Shown here in pieces: positions 44,456 through 52,866 of a stretch of DNA of 64,000 nt. The notes beneath the pieces were generated by a model. The model saw only the letters and a list, made by a program, of their open reading frames with translations. It did no database searches and had not been told where the DNA came from. Positions within the stretch are counted from its first letter, which is position 1. Each line of letters starts with the position of its first letter. Source of the stretch: Microbacterium foliorum (GTDB taxonomy: Bacteria; Actinomycetota; Actinomycetes; Actinomycetales; Microbacteriaceae). The stretch is from positions 1,054,001-1,118,000 of the forward strand of contig NZ_CP041040.1 of NCBI RefSeq assembly GCF_006385575.1, given 5' to 3'. The translations under genes were made by a program, and so were the position numbers.

Positions 44456-46318
44456 ATGGCGATCGCCGAAGTCTTCACCCCCCGAGCATCATCAGTCGCA
44501 CCTGTGCGCACCTTCGGGACGGCTCCGACGTATGACACCCCTGCGATGGCAGAGCTCGCGGCATGGGTCGACGAGATCGCCGCTCTCACGCAGCCGGCGT
44601 CGATCCACTGGGTCGACGGCTCGCGCGCCGAGAACGACTGGCTGCTGCGAGGGCTCGTCGACGAGGGCAAGCTCATCAAGCTCAACCCCGAGTGGCGTCC
44701 CGGGTCGTACCTCGCCCGCTCGCACCCCAGTGACGTCGCGCGCACAGAGGGGCGCACCTTCATCTCGTCGGAGAACGAGGAGGATGCCGGTCCGACCAAC
44801 AACTGGGCGCCTCCTGCGCAGATGCGCGAGAAGATGACCGAGATCTTCGAGGGCTCGATGCGGGGCCGCACGATGTTCGTCGTGCCGTTCTCCATGGGGC
44901 GGGTCGGCGGACCGCTCTCGCACATCGGCGTCCAGGTCACCGACAGTGCCTACGCCGTGGCATCCATCGGCATCATGACGCGCGTCGGCGATGCGGTCAC
45001 CCGCCAGATCGCCGAGGGCGCACCCTGGGTCAAGACCGTGCACTCGGTCGGCGCACCGCTCGCCGCCGGAGAGCCCGATGTCGAGTGGCCGTGCAACGAC
45101 GACAAGTACATCGTGCACTTCCCCGAGACTCTCGAGGTCTACTCGTTCGGCTCCGGGTACGGCGGAAACGCGATCCTCGCGAAGAAGTGCTTCGCGCTGC
45201 GCATCGCCTCGGTCATCGCCCGCGACGAGGGCTGGCTGGCCGAGCACATGCTGCTCATCCGCGTGATCGACCCGTCGGGCAAGGCCTACCACGTGGCTGC
45301 GGCGTTCCCGTCGGCGTGCGGCAAGACGAACCTCGCGATGCTGCGCCCGACCATTCCGGGGTGGCGGGTCGAGACCCTCGGCGACGACATCGCGTGGATC
45401 CGCCCGGGTGAGGACGGTCGCCTCTGGGCGATCAATCCCGAAGCCGGCTTCTTCGGTGTCGCACCCGGCACCGGCGAGTCGACCAACGTCACCGCCGTCG
45501 AGACGCTCTGGGGCAACACGATCTTCACGAACGTCGCGCTGCGCCCCGATGGGGACGTGTGGTGGGAGGGCCTGACCGATCAGGCTCCGGCTCACCTCAT
45601 CGACTGGGAGGGCAACGACTGGACGCCCGATTCCGGTCGCCCCGCCGCGCACCCCAACTCGCGCTTCACGGTCTCGGCCGCCCAGTGCCCGCAGATCTCG
45701 GAGGACTGGGAAGAGGCAGTGCCGCTCGACGTCATCCTCTTCGGTGGACGCCGTGCGACCAACGTGCCGCTCGTGGTCGAGGCCACGGACTGGACTCACG
45801 GTGTGTTCCTCGGATCCAACATCTCGTCCGAGCGCACGGCTGCAGCCGAGGGCACGGTCGGCGAGCTGCGCCGCGATCCGTTCGCGATGCTCCCGTTCTG
45901 CGGCTACAACATGGCCGACTACTTCGGCCACTGGCTGAAGGTCGGACGAGGTCTGCGGTTCGACCGCGCACCCCGCATCTTCCAGGTGAACTGGTTCCGT
46001 CGCGGCTCGGACGGGCGGTTCCTGTGGCCCGGATTCGGCGACAACTCGCGTGTCGTCGACTGGATCATCCGTCGCGTCTCCGGCGACGTGTCGACCGTCG
46101 ACAGCCCGATCGGTCGCCTGCCGCTGGTCGAGGACCTCAATCTCGACGGCATCGACGTGCCGGAGGCCGACCTCGAGGAGCTGTTCTCGGTCGACACCGA
46201 AGCCTGGAAGACCGAGGCCGACCTCACCGAGGAGTTCTACGACACGTTCGGAGACAAGGTTCCGGCCGCGCTGCGCGCCGAGCTCGCCTCGCTGCGCTAC
46301 CGCCTCGACAAGGCCTGA
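44456..46318 (+). CDS. pckG: Phosphoenolpyruvate carboxykinase (GTP)
   Basis: A 620-residue GTP-dependent PEPCK converting oxaloacetate and GTP to PEP and CO2. The P-loop with the hyper-reactive Cys288 reads [15 protein letters not shown], the metal/substrate site is HVAAAFPS with the preceding [15 protein letters not shown], and GDDIAWIR and [11 protein letters not shown] follow. Full length for the family. AAAGGAG precedes the ATG. It is the committed step of gluconeogenesis, beside gapB and ramB. A hairpin follows the stop. Confidence 0.96.
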   Translation: MAIAEVFTPRASSVAPVRTFGTAPTYDTPAMAELAAWVDEIAALTQPASIHWVDGSRAENDWLLRGLVDEGKLIKLNPEWRPGSYLARSHPSDVARTEGRTFISSENEEDAGPTNNWAPPAQMREKMTEIFEGSMRGRTMFVVPFSMGRVGGPLSHIGVQVTDSAYAVASIGIMTRVGDAVTRQIAEGAPWVKTVHSVGAPLAAGEPDVEWPCNDDKYIVHFPETLEVYSFGSGYGGNAILAKKCFALRIASVIARDEGWLAEHMLLIRVIDPSGKAYHVAAAFPSACGKTNLAMLRPTIPGWRVETLGDDIAWIRPGEDGRLWAINPEAGFFGVAPGTGESTNVTAVETLWGNTIFTNVALRPDGDVWWEGLTDQAPAHLIDWEGNDWTPDSGRPAAHPNSRFTVSAAQCPQISEDWEEAVPLDVILFGGRRATNVPLVVEATDWTHGVFLGSNISSERTAAAEGTVGELRRDPFAMLPFCGYNMADYFGHWLKVGRGLRFDRAPRIFQVNWFRRGSDGRFLWPGFGDNSRVVDWIIRRVSGDVSTVDSPIGRLPLVEDLNLDGIDVPEADLEELFSVDTEAWKTEADLTEEFYDTFGDKVPAALRAELASLRYRLDKA

Positions 46319-46326
46319 CAGACCGG

Positions 46327-46350
46327 GCGCCGGTTCGGGGGAGCCGGCGC
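46327..46350. terminator. Stem-loop terminator after pckG
   Basis: GCGCCGG and CCGGCGC pair over a 10-base loop eight bases after the pckG stop, followed by the T-rich TCTATTT. A simple rho-independent terminator reading with pckG. Confidence 0.65.
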
Positions 46351-46381
46351 TCTATTTCCCCAGATCCCCCTACCCCCAGAC

Positions 46382-46444
46382 CGCGAAGGCGGGATGGCTG
46401 AGGCGAACCCATGGCTGAGTGGTCTCCGACATCCCGCCTTCGCG
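46382..46444. repeat. Perfect 15-bp inverted repeat flanking 33 bases
   Basis: CGCGAAGGCGGGATG at 46382-46396 is exactly complementary to 46430-46444. It lies between the ends of the convergent pckG and ABC-exporter genes. It could be a second terminator in the direction of the exporter gene or a small structured or MITE-like element. The loop holds no gene. Confidence 0.8.
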
Positions 46445-46470
46445 CATGTCCCTGCGATTGACGATGCTGC

Positions 46471-48354
46471 TCAGGCGAGCAGCTGGTGCCGTGCCAGATC
46501 GCGGTAGAGCGGCGTCGACTCGATCAGCTCGGCATGAGTGCCCTGACCGACGACGGCGCCGTCCTGCAGCACCACGATGAGATCGCTGTCGACGACGGTC
46601 GACAGCCGGTGGGCGATCACGATGAGCGTGCGATCGGTCGACACCGCATCGATCGCTTCGCGCATGCGCTGTTCGTTCACACCGTCGAGAGACGACGTCG
46701 ACTCGTCGAGCAGCAGGATCGGGGCATCGGTGAGCAGCGCGCGGGCGATCGCCAGTCGCTGACGCTCTCCGCCCGAGAGCATCACGCCGTCCTCTCCGAC
46801 GGGGGCCTCGAGCCCCAGAGGGTCGCGCTCGAGCACGTCGCCCAGGTTCACGGCGCGCAGCACCTGCTCGCACGCAGCGTCAGAGGCGTCGGGCGAGGCG
46901 AGACGCAGGTTGTCGCCGAGCGTTCCGGCGAGCGTGGGGGCGTCCTGCTCGACGTAGCCGAACTGCGCGCGCAGCTCGTCACGCGGATAGGTGCGCGAGT
47001 CGTGGCCGTACAGGCGGATCGATCCGCCCGTCGGGTCGTAGAAGCGCTCGACGAGGGAGAGGATCGTGCTCTTGCCGGCGCCGCTGGGGCCGACGAGCGC
47101 GACGCGTGCGCCGCGGGGCACGGAGAACGAGACTCCGCGGAGGACCTCGCGCTCGGCGGGCGCGGACGAGTCGTCGGTCGGTTCGAGGTGCGCATCGGCG
47201 AGCAGCGTCTGCGCCTCCTTCGCGGCGGCCAGTCGCGCGGCGACCACGTTCTCGGGGTAGCGGAAGCGCACGTCGCGGAACTCGATCGCGGGGGCGAGAG
47301 GATCCGCCGCGTCGCGTGGGAAGGACGCGGCGATCTCGTCATCGTGCTGGGTCTCGATCGGCAGGTTCAGCACCTCCTGGATGCGACCGAGGGCGCCGAG
47401 CGCCTGATTGACCGAGGTGATCGCTCCGAACGTGGTCGCGAGCGGCATCACGAGCATGAACAGGAACAGGATGAACGTGATCAGCGACGCGATCGTGATG
47501 GTGCCCGCCGCGACCCTGAGTCCGCCGACGCCGAGCACGACGAGCAGCGAGACCTGCAGCGCGACTCCGGCGATCGGAACCACGAGCGACGAGATCTTGG
47601 CGATGCGCACGCCGATGCCGTAGGCCTCGGAGGCCAGCGCCGACACCGTCTCGGTCTCGCGTTCGGTCGCCCCGGAGGCGCGCACGGTGCGGATCGAGCC
47701 GACGGCACGCTCGACACCCGAGGCGAGCTCGCCGACCTTCTCCTGCTGGGCGGTCGATGCGGTGCGGATGCGACCGCTGAGCGCGGTGACGACGACGACC
47801 GAGGCGCCGATCACGACGACGATGAGCAAGAGCAGCACGGGGTCGATCACGAGCATCGCGATGAGCGCGCCGAGGAAGAGGATCGCGCTGCCGACGGCAT
47901 CCGCCAGTCCCTGTGTGAGCACGGCGTAGAGCAGCGTGGTGTCGGTGCCGACGCGCGACACCAGGTCGCCGGTGCGTCGCGCGTCGAACTCGCTGATCGG
48001 CAGGTGCAGGATGCGCGAGATCAGCTTGCGCCTGCTCGAGTACACGACCGCGGTGCCGGTGCGCTGCAGCAGGTAGTGCTGGTAGCCGGAGATGATCGAC
48101 GACACGATCACGAGACCGACGAGGATCCAGACCAGGATGCCGAGCCCCTGATCGGACTGCACGGTCTCGATGAGCTGCCCGACCAGCAGTGGTTGGGCGA
48201 GTGACGTGGCCGCTCCGAACACGCTGAGCACCGCGACGACGATGAGCGTGCGCTTGTGCTCGAAGAGGAAGGGGAGGAGCTGGCGGAAGGTGGCGCGCGG
48301 ACCGTCGTGCTGCGCGCCGCGTCCGCGTCGGCGTGATGTCGCCGTGCTGGACAT
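46471..48354 (-). CDS. ABC exporter, fused membrane and ATPase domains (MsbA/LmrA-like)
   Basis: A 627-residue half-transporter working as a homodimer. Six helices occupy about residues 30-320, with SEFDARRTGDLVSRVGTDT as a typical coupling segment. The ATPase domain has Walker A GPSGAGKST (near 420), signature LSGGERQRLAIARA and Walker B ILLLDESTSSLDG. An insertion of about 25 residues after the ATPase entry (AAAKEAQTLLADAHLEPTDD) is unusual. It lies 78 bases after a 68-residue HTH gene in the same direction and is probably co-transcribed. It likely exports a drug, lipid or peptide. Confidence 0.9.
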   Translation of the reverse strand: MSSTATSRRRGRGAQHDGPRATFRQLLPFLFEHKRTLIVVAVLSVFGAATSLAQPLLVGQLIETVQSDQGLGILVWILVGLVIVSSIISGYQHYLLQRTGTAVVYSSRRKLISRILHLPISEFDARRTGDLVSRVGTDTTLLYAVLTQGLADAVGSAILFLGALIAMLVIDPVLLLLIVVVIGASVVVVTALSGRIRTASTAQQEKVGELASGVERAVGSIRTVRASGATERETETVSALASEAYGIGVRIAKISSLVVPIAGVALQVSLLVVLGVGGLRVAAGTITIASLITFILFLFMLVMPLATTFGAITSVNQALGALGRIQEVLNLPIETQHDDEIAASFPRDAADPLAPAIEFRDVRFRYPENVVAARLAAAKEAQTLLADAHLEPTDDSSAPAEREVLRGVSFSVPRGARVALVGPSGAGKSTILSLVERFYDPTGGSIRLYGHDSRTYPRDELRAQFGYVEQDAPTLAGTLGDNLRLASPDASDAACEQVLRAVNLGDVLERDPLGLEAPVGEDGVMLSGGERQRLAIARALLTDAPILLLDESTSSLDGVNEQRMREAIDAVSTDRTLIVIAHRLSTVVDSDLIVVLQDGAVVGQGTHAELIESTPLYRDLARHQLLA

Positions 48355-48432
48355 GCGGAACCTCGTTCTGAAAGGGGGTAGTTCGACCGTACTTCGTGCG
48401 AGGACGGATTCTGTGGATGGGCTGTACGCGTT

Positions 48433-48639
48433 TCAGTGCCTGCCGAATCGGCGGTGCGCCGCCTGTTTCGAGACGCCGAGAGAGCTTGCGATGGCCTGCC
48501 AGGAGTAGCCGAGATTGCGCGCTCGGCGCACCTGGGTCTCTTCGGCACGGGCCAGCTCGCTGCGCAGGGCGGCCAGGCGGTGGAGTTCTGACAGCGGCTC
48601 GCCGCCGTCGTCCTGTCTGATCGCGGTCTTGATGGTCAT
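48433..48639 (-). CDS. Tiny helix-turn-helix regulator
   Basis: A 68-residue protein consisting of a charged N-terminal helix (LSELHRLAALRSELARAEE) and one HTH (LGYSWQAIASSLGVSKQAAHRRFG). There is no ligand domain. GGAGG lies before the ATG at 48639. Similar mini-HTH proteins accompany ABC exporters in actinobacteria, but I cannot name the family. The inverted repeat at 48654-48669 is only 15 bases before its start, which fits autorepression. Confidence 0.82.
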   Translation of the reverse strand: MTIKTAIRQDDGGEPLSELHRLAALRSELARAEETQVRRARNLGYSWQAIASSLGVSKQAAHRRFGRH

Positions 48640-48653
48640 GATGCACCTCCTGC

Positions 48654-48697
48654 GTCAATCATTGTTGACGGCACGGAAGATGTCAACTCATGTTGAC
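48654..48697. promoter_or_regulatory. Two inverted repeats between the mini-HTH/exporter genes and the S66 peptidase gene
   Basis: GTCAATCATTGTTGAC at 48654-48669 and GTCAACTCATGTTGAC at 48682-48697 are nearly the same 16-bp palindrome, 28 bases apart start to start. The second has perfect GTCAAC/GTTGAC arms. They lie between divergent starts at 48639 and 48734, so one regulator could control both sides. Confidence 0.75.
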
Positions 48698-48733
48698 GCA
48701 CACGTGAGGCGCGTGCGATGCGAGACTGGGCCG

Positions 48734-49765
48734 ATGCTGTCTGCATCGAAACCAGTACCGGGCGACCGCGTCGCCGTCCTGTCGCCCGCTTTCGCCGCTC
48801 CTGCGGTCGCTCCGGAGATCCACGAGCAGGCTCTCCGACGACTCGAGCAGCTGACGGGACTGATCCCGGTCGAGTATCCGACCACTCGGCAGCTCGACGA
48901 GAGCCCAGAAGCCCGGGCCGCCGACGTCAATGCGGCCTTCGCCGATCCCGGCATCCGCGCGATCCTCGCGACGATCGGCGGCGACGATCAGATCCTGGTG
49001 GTGCCGCACCTCGACGCCGCCCTCGCTCAGGCTGATCCCAAGCCGTTCCTGGGCTACAGCGACAACACCAACATCCTCAACTGGCTGTGGGGCCTCGGCA
49101 TCCGCGGCTACTACGGCGGGTCCACCGCAGTGCACCTCGGACCGGGCCCGGCGGTCGATGACGTGCATCTGCGCGCGCTGCGCGCGGCGCTGCTCGACGG
49201 TGGCACCGTCGAGATCACCGAGCCGGGTGAGTCGGAAGACGTGGGAAAGCGCTGGGAAGACCCGCGAGCCCTCAGCGAATACGGCGACCGCACTCCGACG
49301 GAGGAGTGGACCTGGTCGGGGCCGGCATCTCGGGTCGAGGGACGCACCTGGGGTGGATGCCTCGAGGTCATCGATCAGCTCGCGCTCGCAGAACGGCTGC
49401 CCACCACCTACGACCTGCGCGGCGGCATCCTGCTGCTCGAGACCAGCGAGGAGCGACCGCCCGCGAGCTGGGTGTCGCGCTGGATGCGTGGGCTGGGGGA
49501 GCGCGGCATTCTCGATGCCGTCGCGGGCGTGGTCGTCGCGCGTCCGCCCGTGAGCGATTTCGAGTTCCTGCCGACGCCGGACGAGGCCGATGCGCTGCGT
49601 ACGGCGCAGCGAGACGCCGTGATCGAGACGGTCTCGCGGTACAACCCCGACGCGGTCGTCTGCGTCGGAGTGCCGTTCGGCCACACGCGGCCGCAGTGGA
49701 TCGTCCCCTACGGCGGGACGATGATGCTCGACGGTTCGACGCGCACCGTCCACGCCTCCTACTGA
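48734..49765 (+). CDS. S66-family serine peptidase (LD-carboxypeptidase/MccF-like)
   Basis: A 343-residue peptidase. The catalytic triad is Ser109 in GYSDNTNIL, Glu236 in LLLETSEE and His317 in PFGHTRPQW. The Ser-to-Glu distance of 127 is close to that of MccF (about 125 from memory) and larger than in murein LD-carboxypeptidases (about 95-102). MccF cleaves the amide of microcin C-type peptidyl nucleotides and confers immunity; murein recycling is the alternative role. No signal peptide, so cytoplasmic. The SD before the ATG at 48734 is weak. It shares its promoter region with the ABC exporter operon. Confidence 0.87.
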   Translation: MLSASKPVPGDRVAVLSPAFAAPAVAPEIHEQALRRLEQLTGLIPVEYPTTRQLDESPEARAADVNAAFADPGIRAILATIGGDDQILVVPHLDAALAQADPKPFLGYSDNTNILNWLWGLGIRGYYGGSTAVHLGPGPAVDDVHLRALRAALLDGGTVEITEPGESEDVGKRWEDPRALSEYGDRTPTEEWTWSGPASRVEGRTWGGCLEVIDQLALAERLPTTYDLRGGILLLETSEERPPASWVSRWMRGLGERGILDAVAGVVVARPPVSDFEFLPTPDEADALRTAQRDAVIETVSRYNPDAVVCVGVPFGHTRPQWIVPYGGTMMLDGSTRTVHASY

Positions 49766-49775
49766 GCGCATACGA

Positions 49776-49812
49776 CGAAGGGCGGCACCTCCTGAGGAGG
49801 TGCCGCCCTTCG
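49776..49812. terminator. Strong bidirectional terminator
   Basis: A perfect 17-bp stem (arms beginning CGAAGGGCGGCACC) with a three-base TGA loop between the convergent S66 peptidase and MHS transporter genes. There is no T-run on either side, but the stem is very stable. Confidence 0.85.
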
Positions 49813-49828
49813 TGTGAGAGATGGCGGG

Positions 49829-51289
49829 TCAGAGTTCGACGGCCGCCGCGACTCCGAGGTCCTCTTCGTAGTCGTTGTCCTTCGTCTCCTTCGACAGGAG
49901 CAGAGCGACGAACGTCAGCACGCCCATCGCCGACAGGTAGAGACCGACGAGCCACGGGGCACCGTCGCCGAGCTCCCAGAGCCACAGGGCGATGAGCGGG
50001 GCCACAGCGGCGCCGAGGATCGACGAGACGTTGTACGAGATCGCGGAGCCCGTGTAGCGGACGTTCGTCGGGAACAACTCGGGAAGCAGCGCGCCCATCG
50101 GACCGAATGTGGCTCCCATGAGCATGAACCCGAACACGAGGAACGCCTGCGCGAGTGCGCCCGTGAACTTCGGGTCCATCGCGGGCAGCAGGAAGGCGTT
50201 GAACGTGAAGCCGAACACGATGATGAGCCCGGTGACCCACAGCAGCAGCTTGCGGCGGCCGATCGAGTCGGCGATCGGCCCGGAGAGCAACGTGAAGATT
50301 CCGAAGAACACGACGCCGACGATCTGCATGAGCACGAAGTCGGTGTAGGCGAACCCGAGACCCGGATAGAACTGCGCGGCGAACGCTGAGGCGTCGAAGC
50401 TCTTGCCCGTCGCCTCCGCCGCGGCCTGCGCGGCAGCGGATGCCGTCTCGAGCGTGGCCGGCTTGGTGCCGTACGCGAGGGTGAAGTTCGTCATCAGGTA
50501 GAAGAGCACATAGGTCGCCAGCATGATGAACGTGCCGAGGATCAGCTGCTTCCAGTGGTGGCGGAACACGGTCGCGAGGGGCAGCTTGCGGATCGCGCCC
50601 TTCTTCTCGGCCTTCTTGAAGGTGTCGGACTCGACGAGCTTGAGGCGCACCCAGAGGCCGATGATGACCATGACGGCCGAGAACAGGAACGGGATGCGCC
50701 AGCCCCATGACAGGAAGGCCTCGGACTTCAGCGCCGGGTTCTCGGAGTGCGGCAGCAGCCAGTTGATGGCGAGGAAGAGGAAGTTGGCGATGATGAACCC
50801 GAGCGGCGCTCCCAGTTGCGGGAACGTGCCGTACCAGGCGCGTTTGCCCTTCGGAGCGTTCTCGGTGGCCACCAGTGCGGCGCCCGACCATTCGCCGCCG
50901 AGCGCGAAGCCCTGGGCGAGACGCAGGATGAGCAGCAGCAGAGCCGCCCACCAGCCGATCTGCTGGAACGTGGGCAGAAGTCCGATGATGAACGTCGCGA
51001 TGCCCATCGTGAGCAGCGACGCGACGAGGGTCGCCTTGCGGCCGAACTTGTCGCCGAAGTGACCGAAGATCACCGCGCCGACGGGGCGAGCCACCATGGC
51101 CGCACCGAACACCGCGAACGACGACAGCAGTGAGGTGGTGTCGTTGCCCGTGGGGAAGAAGAGGACGGGGAAGACGAGCACGGCCGCTGTCGCGTAGGCG
51201 TAGAAGTCGTAGAACTCGATCGTGGTGCCGACGAGGCTCGCCGTGATGACGCGCGAGCGCGGATTCGCGGGCGCTGTGGTCGTACTCAT
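49829..51289 (-). CDS. MFS transporter, metabolite:H+ symporter (MHS) family
   Basis: A 486-residue, 12-helix transporter. GTTIEFYDFYAYA opens helix 1, GHFGDKFGRKATL follows helix 2, and LAQGFALGGEWSGAALVATENA covers helix 4. A loop of about 45 residues between helices 7 and 8 (KPATLETASAAAQAAAEATG) is longer than in the MHS protein at 7.7 kb. AAGGAG before the ATG at 51289 rejects the longer ORF. The upstream GGTATACC palindrome suggests control by a GntR-type regulator located elsewhere. The substrate is probably an organic acid. Confidence 0.9.
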   Translation of the reverse strand: MSTTTAPANPRSRVITASLVGTTIEFYDFYAYATAAVLVFPVLFFPTGNDTTSLLSSFAVFGAAMVARPVGAVIFGHFGDKFGRKATLVASLLTMGIATFIIGLLPTFQQIGWWAALLLLILRLAQGFALGGEWSGAALVATENAPKGKRAWYGTFPQLGAPLGFIIANFLFLAINWLLPHSENPALKSEAFLSWGWRIPFLFSAVMVIIGLWVRLKLVESDTFKKAEKKGAIRKLPLATVFRHHWKQLILGTFIMLATYVLFYLMTNFTLAYGTKPATLETASAAAQAAAEATGKSFDASAFAAQFYPGLGFAYTDFVLMQIVGVVFFGIFTLLSGPIADSIGRRKLLLWVTGLIIVFGFTFNAFLLPAMDPKFTGALAQAFLVFGFMLMGATFGPMGALLPELFPTNVRYTGSAISYNVSSILGAAVAPLIALWLWELGDGAPWLVGLYLSAMGVLTFVALLLSKETKDNDYEEDLGVAAAVEL

Positions 51290-51310
51290 GCTGCTCCTTA
51301 GATCCTGGGC

Positions 51311-51322
51311 CCGGTATACCAA
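51311..51322. promoter_or_regulatory. GntR-type palindrome before the MHS transporter
   Basis: CCGGTATACCAA (minus strand TTGGTATACCGG) contains the 8-bp palindrome GGTATACC, matching the general GT-N-AC form of GntR operators. It lies 22-33 bases before the transporter start. No gntR gene is in the window. Confidence 0.4.
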
Positions 51323-51438
51323 GGCACCGAGAGATCCTACGCCTTCCTGAACGTTTGCTGGGTGCGTGTGACATTCGGAGCATCCGCGTGCGTAGAGTCG
51401 GAGGCGGATGCCGTGACCCACTCGAGGCAGGGAGAACT

Positions 51439-51936
51439 GTGACCACGAGACTGCTGCTCATCGCAGACACTCATGTTCCGAAGAGAGCGAAGCGTCTTCC
51501 CGACGCGGTGCTGCGGGCGGTCGACGACGCCGACATGGTCATCCACGCGGGAGACTGGGTCGACCTCGCGACGCTGGATCTGCTCGAGTCCCGCTCGCGG
51601 GTGATGCACGGCGTGTATGGCAACAACGACGGCCCGGATCTGCGTGAACGCCTGCCCGAGATCGCCCGGTTGACGGTCGAGCAGGTCGAGGTGGCCGTCA
51701 TTCACGAGACGGGGCAGGCGCAGAAGCGCGAGGAGCGGATGGATGCGGCCTTCCCCGGCGTGGATCTGCTGATCTTCGGGCACTCGCACATTCCCTGGGA
51801 CACCGTCGCCCCCTCGGGGATGCGTCTGCTCAACCCGGGTTCGCCGACCGATCGGCGCCGTCAGCCGGTGTGCACGATGATGTCGGTCACGATCGATGCC
51901 CGACGGATCGACGCCACGCTGGTGCCCATCGCATGA
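51439..51936 (+). CDS. YfcE/MJ0936-type metallophosphoesterase
   Basis: A 165-residue calcineurin-fold phosphodiesterase. The metal motifs are all present: ADTHVP, HAGDW, GNNDG, VIHETG and GHSHIPW. YfcE-like enzymes cleave phosphodiesters with Mn; the natural substrate is unknown. The GTG at 51439 follows GGGAG. Its stop overlaps the ATG of an unknown gene (ATGA), so the two are coupled. Confidence 0.9.
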   Translation: MTTRLLLIADTHVPKRAKRLPDAVLRAVDDADMVIHAGDWVDLATLDLLESRSRVMHGVYGNNDGPDLRERLPEIARLTVEQVEVAVIHETGQAQKREERMDAAFPGVDLLIFGHSHIPWDTVAPSGMRLLNPGSPTDRRRQPVCTMMSVTIDARRIDATLVPIA

Positions 51937-52454
51937 GCCCCTCAGCACGCGCGAGCGGCGGCGACGACACGCCCTCGGTCTACCGCGCACCGATGCGGTC
52001 GCGCGACGAGGACGTGCCCGACGGGCCGGCCGTCGAGCGGGCGCTCGCGCTCGGCGTGTGCGGAGTGGGCGGCCGGCTCGACGACGCACCGGACTCGATC
52101 GCCGAGGCGCTCGCCGCGGTGGACGCGGTCTTCGGAGAGCGGATGGCGCGCCGCCTCGATCGTTTCGCCTCGGTCGCCGAGGGAGCCTTCGTCTGGACTC
52201 GCGACTCCGACGGCCTCCTGTGGCTGGGCCGGATCAGCGGACCGTGGCGCTACGATCCCTCGCCCCAGGCACGTGCGGTCGATCTGCCGCACGTGCGGGC
52301 GTGCGACTGGCTCGACGGTCCTGTCGAGCCGGCCGCGGTGCCGCCTGGCGTGCACGAGTCCTTCGCACGCGGTGGACGCAATTGGCAGAGCATCAGCCGG
52401 GCCGACGCCGCTCGCCTCACTGCAGCCGTCTGGTCGTCCCGACGGGGCCGGTAG
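51933..52454 (+). CDS. Unknown protein coupled to the phosphodiesterase
   Basis: A 173-residue protein that I do not recognise. It is soluble, acidic at the start and Arg-rich at the end, and its middle reads FASVAEGAFVWTRDSDGLLWLGRISGPWRYD, a Trp-rich beta segment that resembles a GAF-like or SH3-like core shared with some restriction-associated proteins. It starts with ATGA overlap on the YfcE-type gene and converges with the HNH gene nine bases later. The coding potential is supported by codon bias and coupling. Confidence 0.75.
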   Translation: MSPSARASGGDDTPSVYRAPMRSRDEDVPDGPAVERALALGVCGVGGRLDDAPDSIAEALAAVDAVFGERMARRLDRFASVAEGAFVWTRDSDGLLWLGRISGPWRYDPSPQARAVDLPHVRACDWLDGPVEPAAVPPGVHESFARGGRNWQSISRADAARLTAAVWSSRRGR

Positions 52455-52463
52455 CCGGGCCGT

Positions 52464-52829
52464 TCAGTCCGTCCCGCGCAGGTCGCGGAGGATGGCGTCG
52501 TATCGGGTGAGGAAGGTGCGTTCGTCGAGACGTTTGCGACGAAGCCACGACGTGACCTCGTCGTTGCGTTTGCTCGCATTGCACGGTCCGCATGCCGGAA
52601 CCACGTTCTCCACCGTGTAGCGGCCGCCCCGAGATATCGGCATCACGCAATCGCGCTGCAGAGCGATGTCGCTCGCTCCGCAATATGCGCATCCTCCCCA
52701 TGCCTCGCGCAGCGCCGCCCACTGCTCGGGGGTGAGGTCGTTGTCGGCCCGCGCCACGCGACCCCGGCGTCGCTTCGCATAGCGGGCGCGCGCAGCGGGC
52801 GAGGGGGTGGAGAACCTTCGGCGCGGCAC
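52464..52829 (-). CDS. HNH nuclease-like protein, variant motif
   Basis: A 121-residue HNH protein. Two CxxC pairs (CAYCGA, CGPCNASK) form the zinc knuckle. In the catalytic segment RDCVMPISRGG, the position usually held by His (DHxxPxSRGG) is Cys. The Asn (ENVVPAC) and the final SKRND are intact. The N-terminus is basic. It may be an altered or inactive nuclease, or a recognised actinobacterial variant. It converges with the 173-residue unknown gene. Confidence 0.83.
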   Translation of the reverse strand: MPRRRFSTPSPAARARYAKRRRGRVARADNDLTPEQWAALREAWGGCAYCGASDIALQRDCVMPISRGGRYTVENVVPACGPCNASKRNDEVTSWLRRKRLDERTFLTRYDAILRDLRGTD

Positions 52830-52866
52830 AGACTCACGGTACTGCGCGCACGTCTGCCGCCGAACC

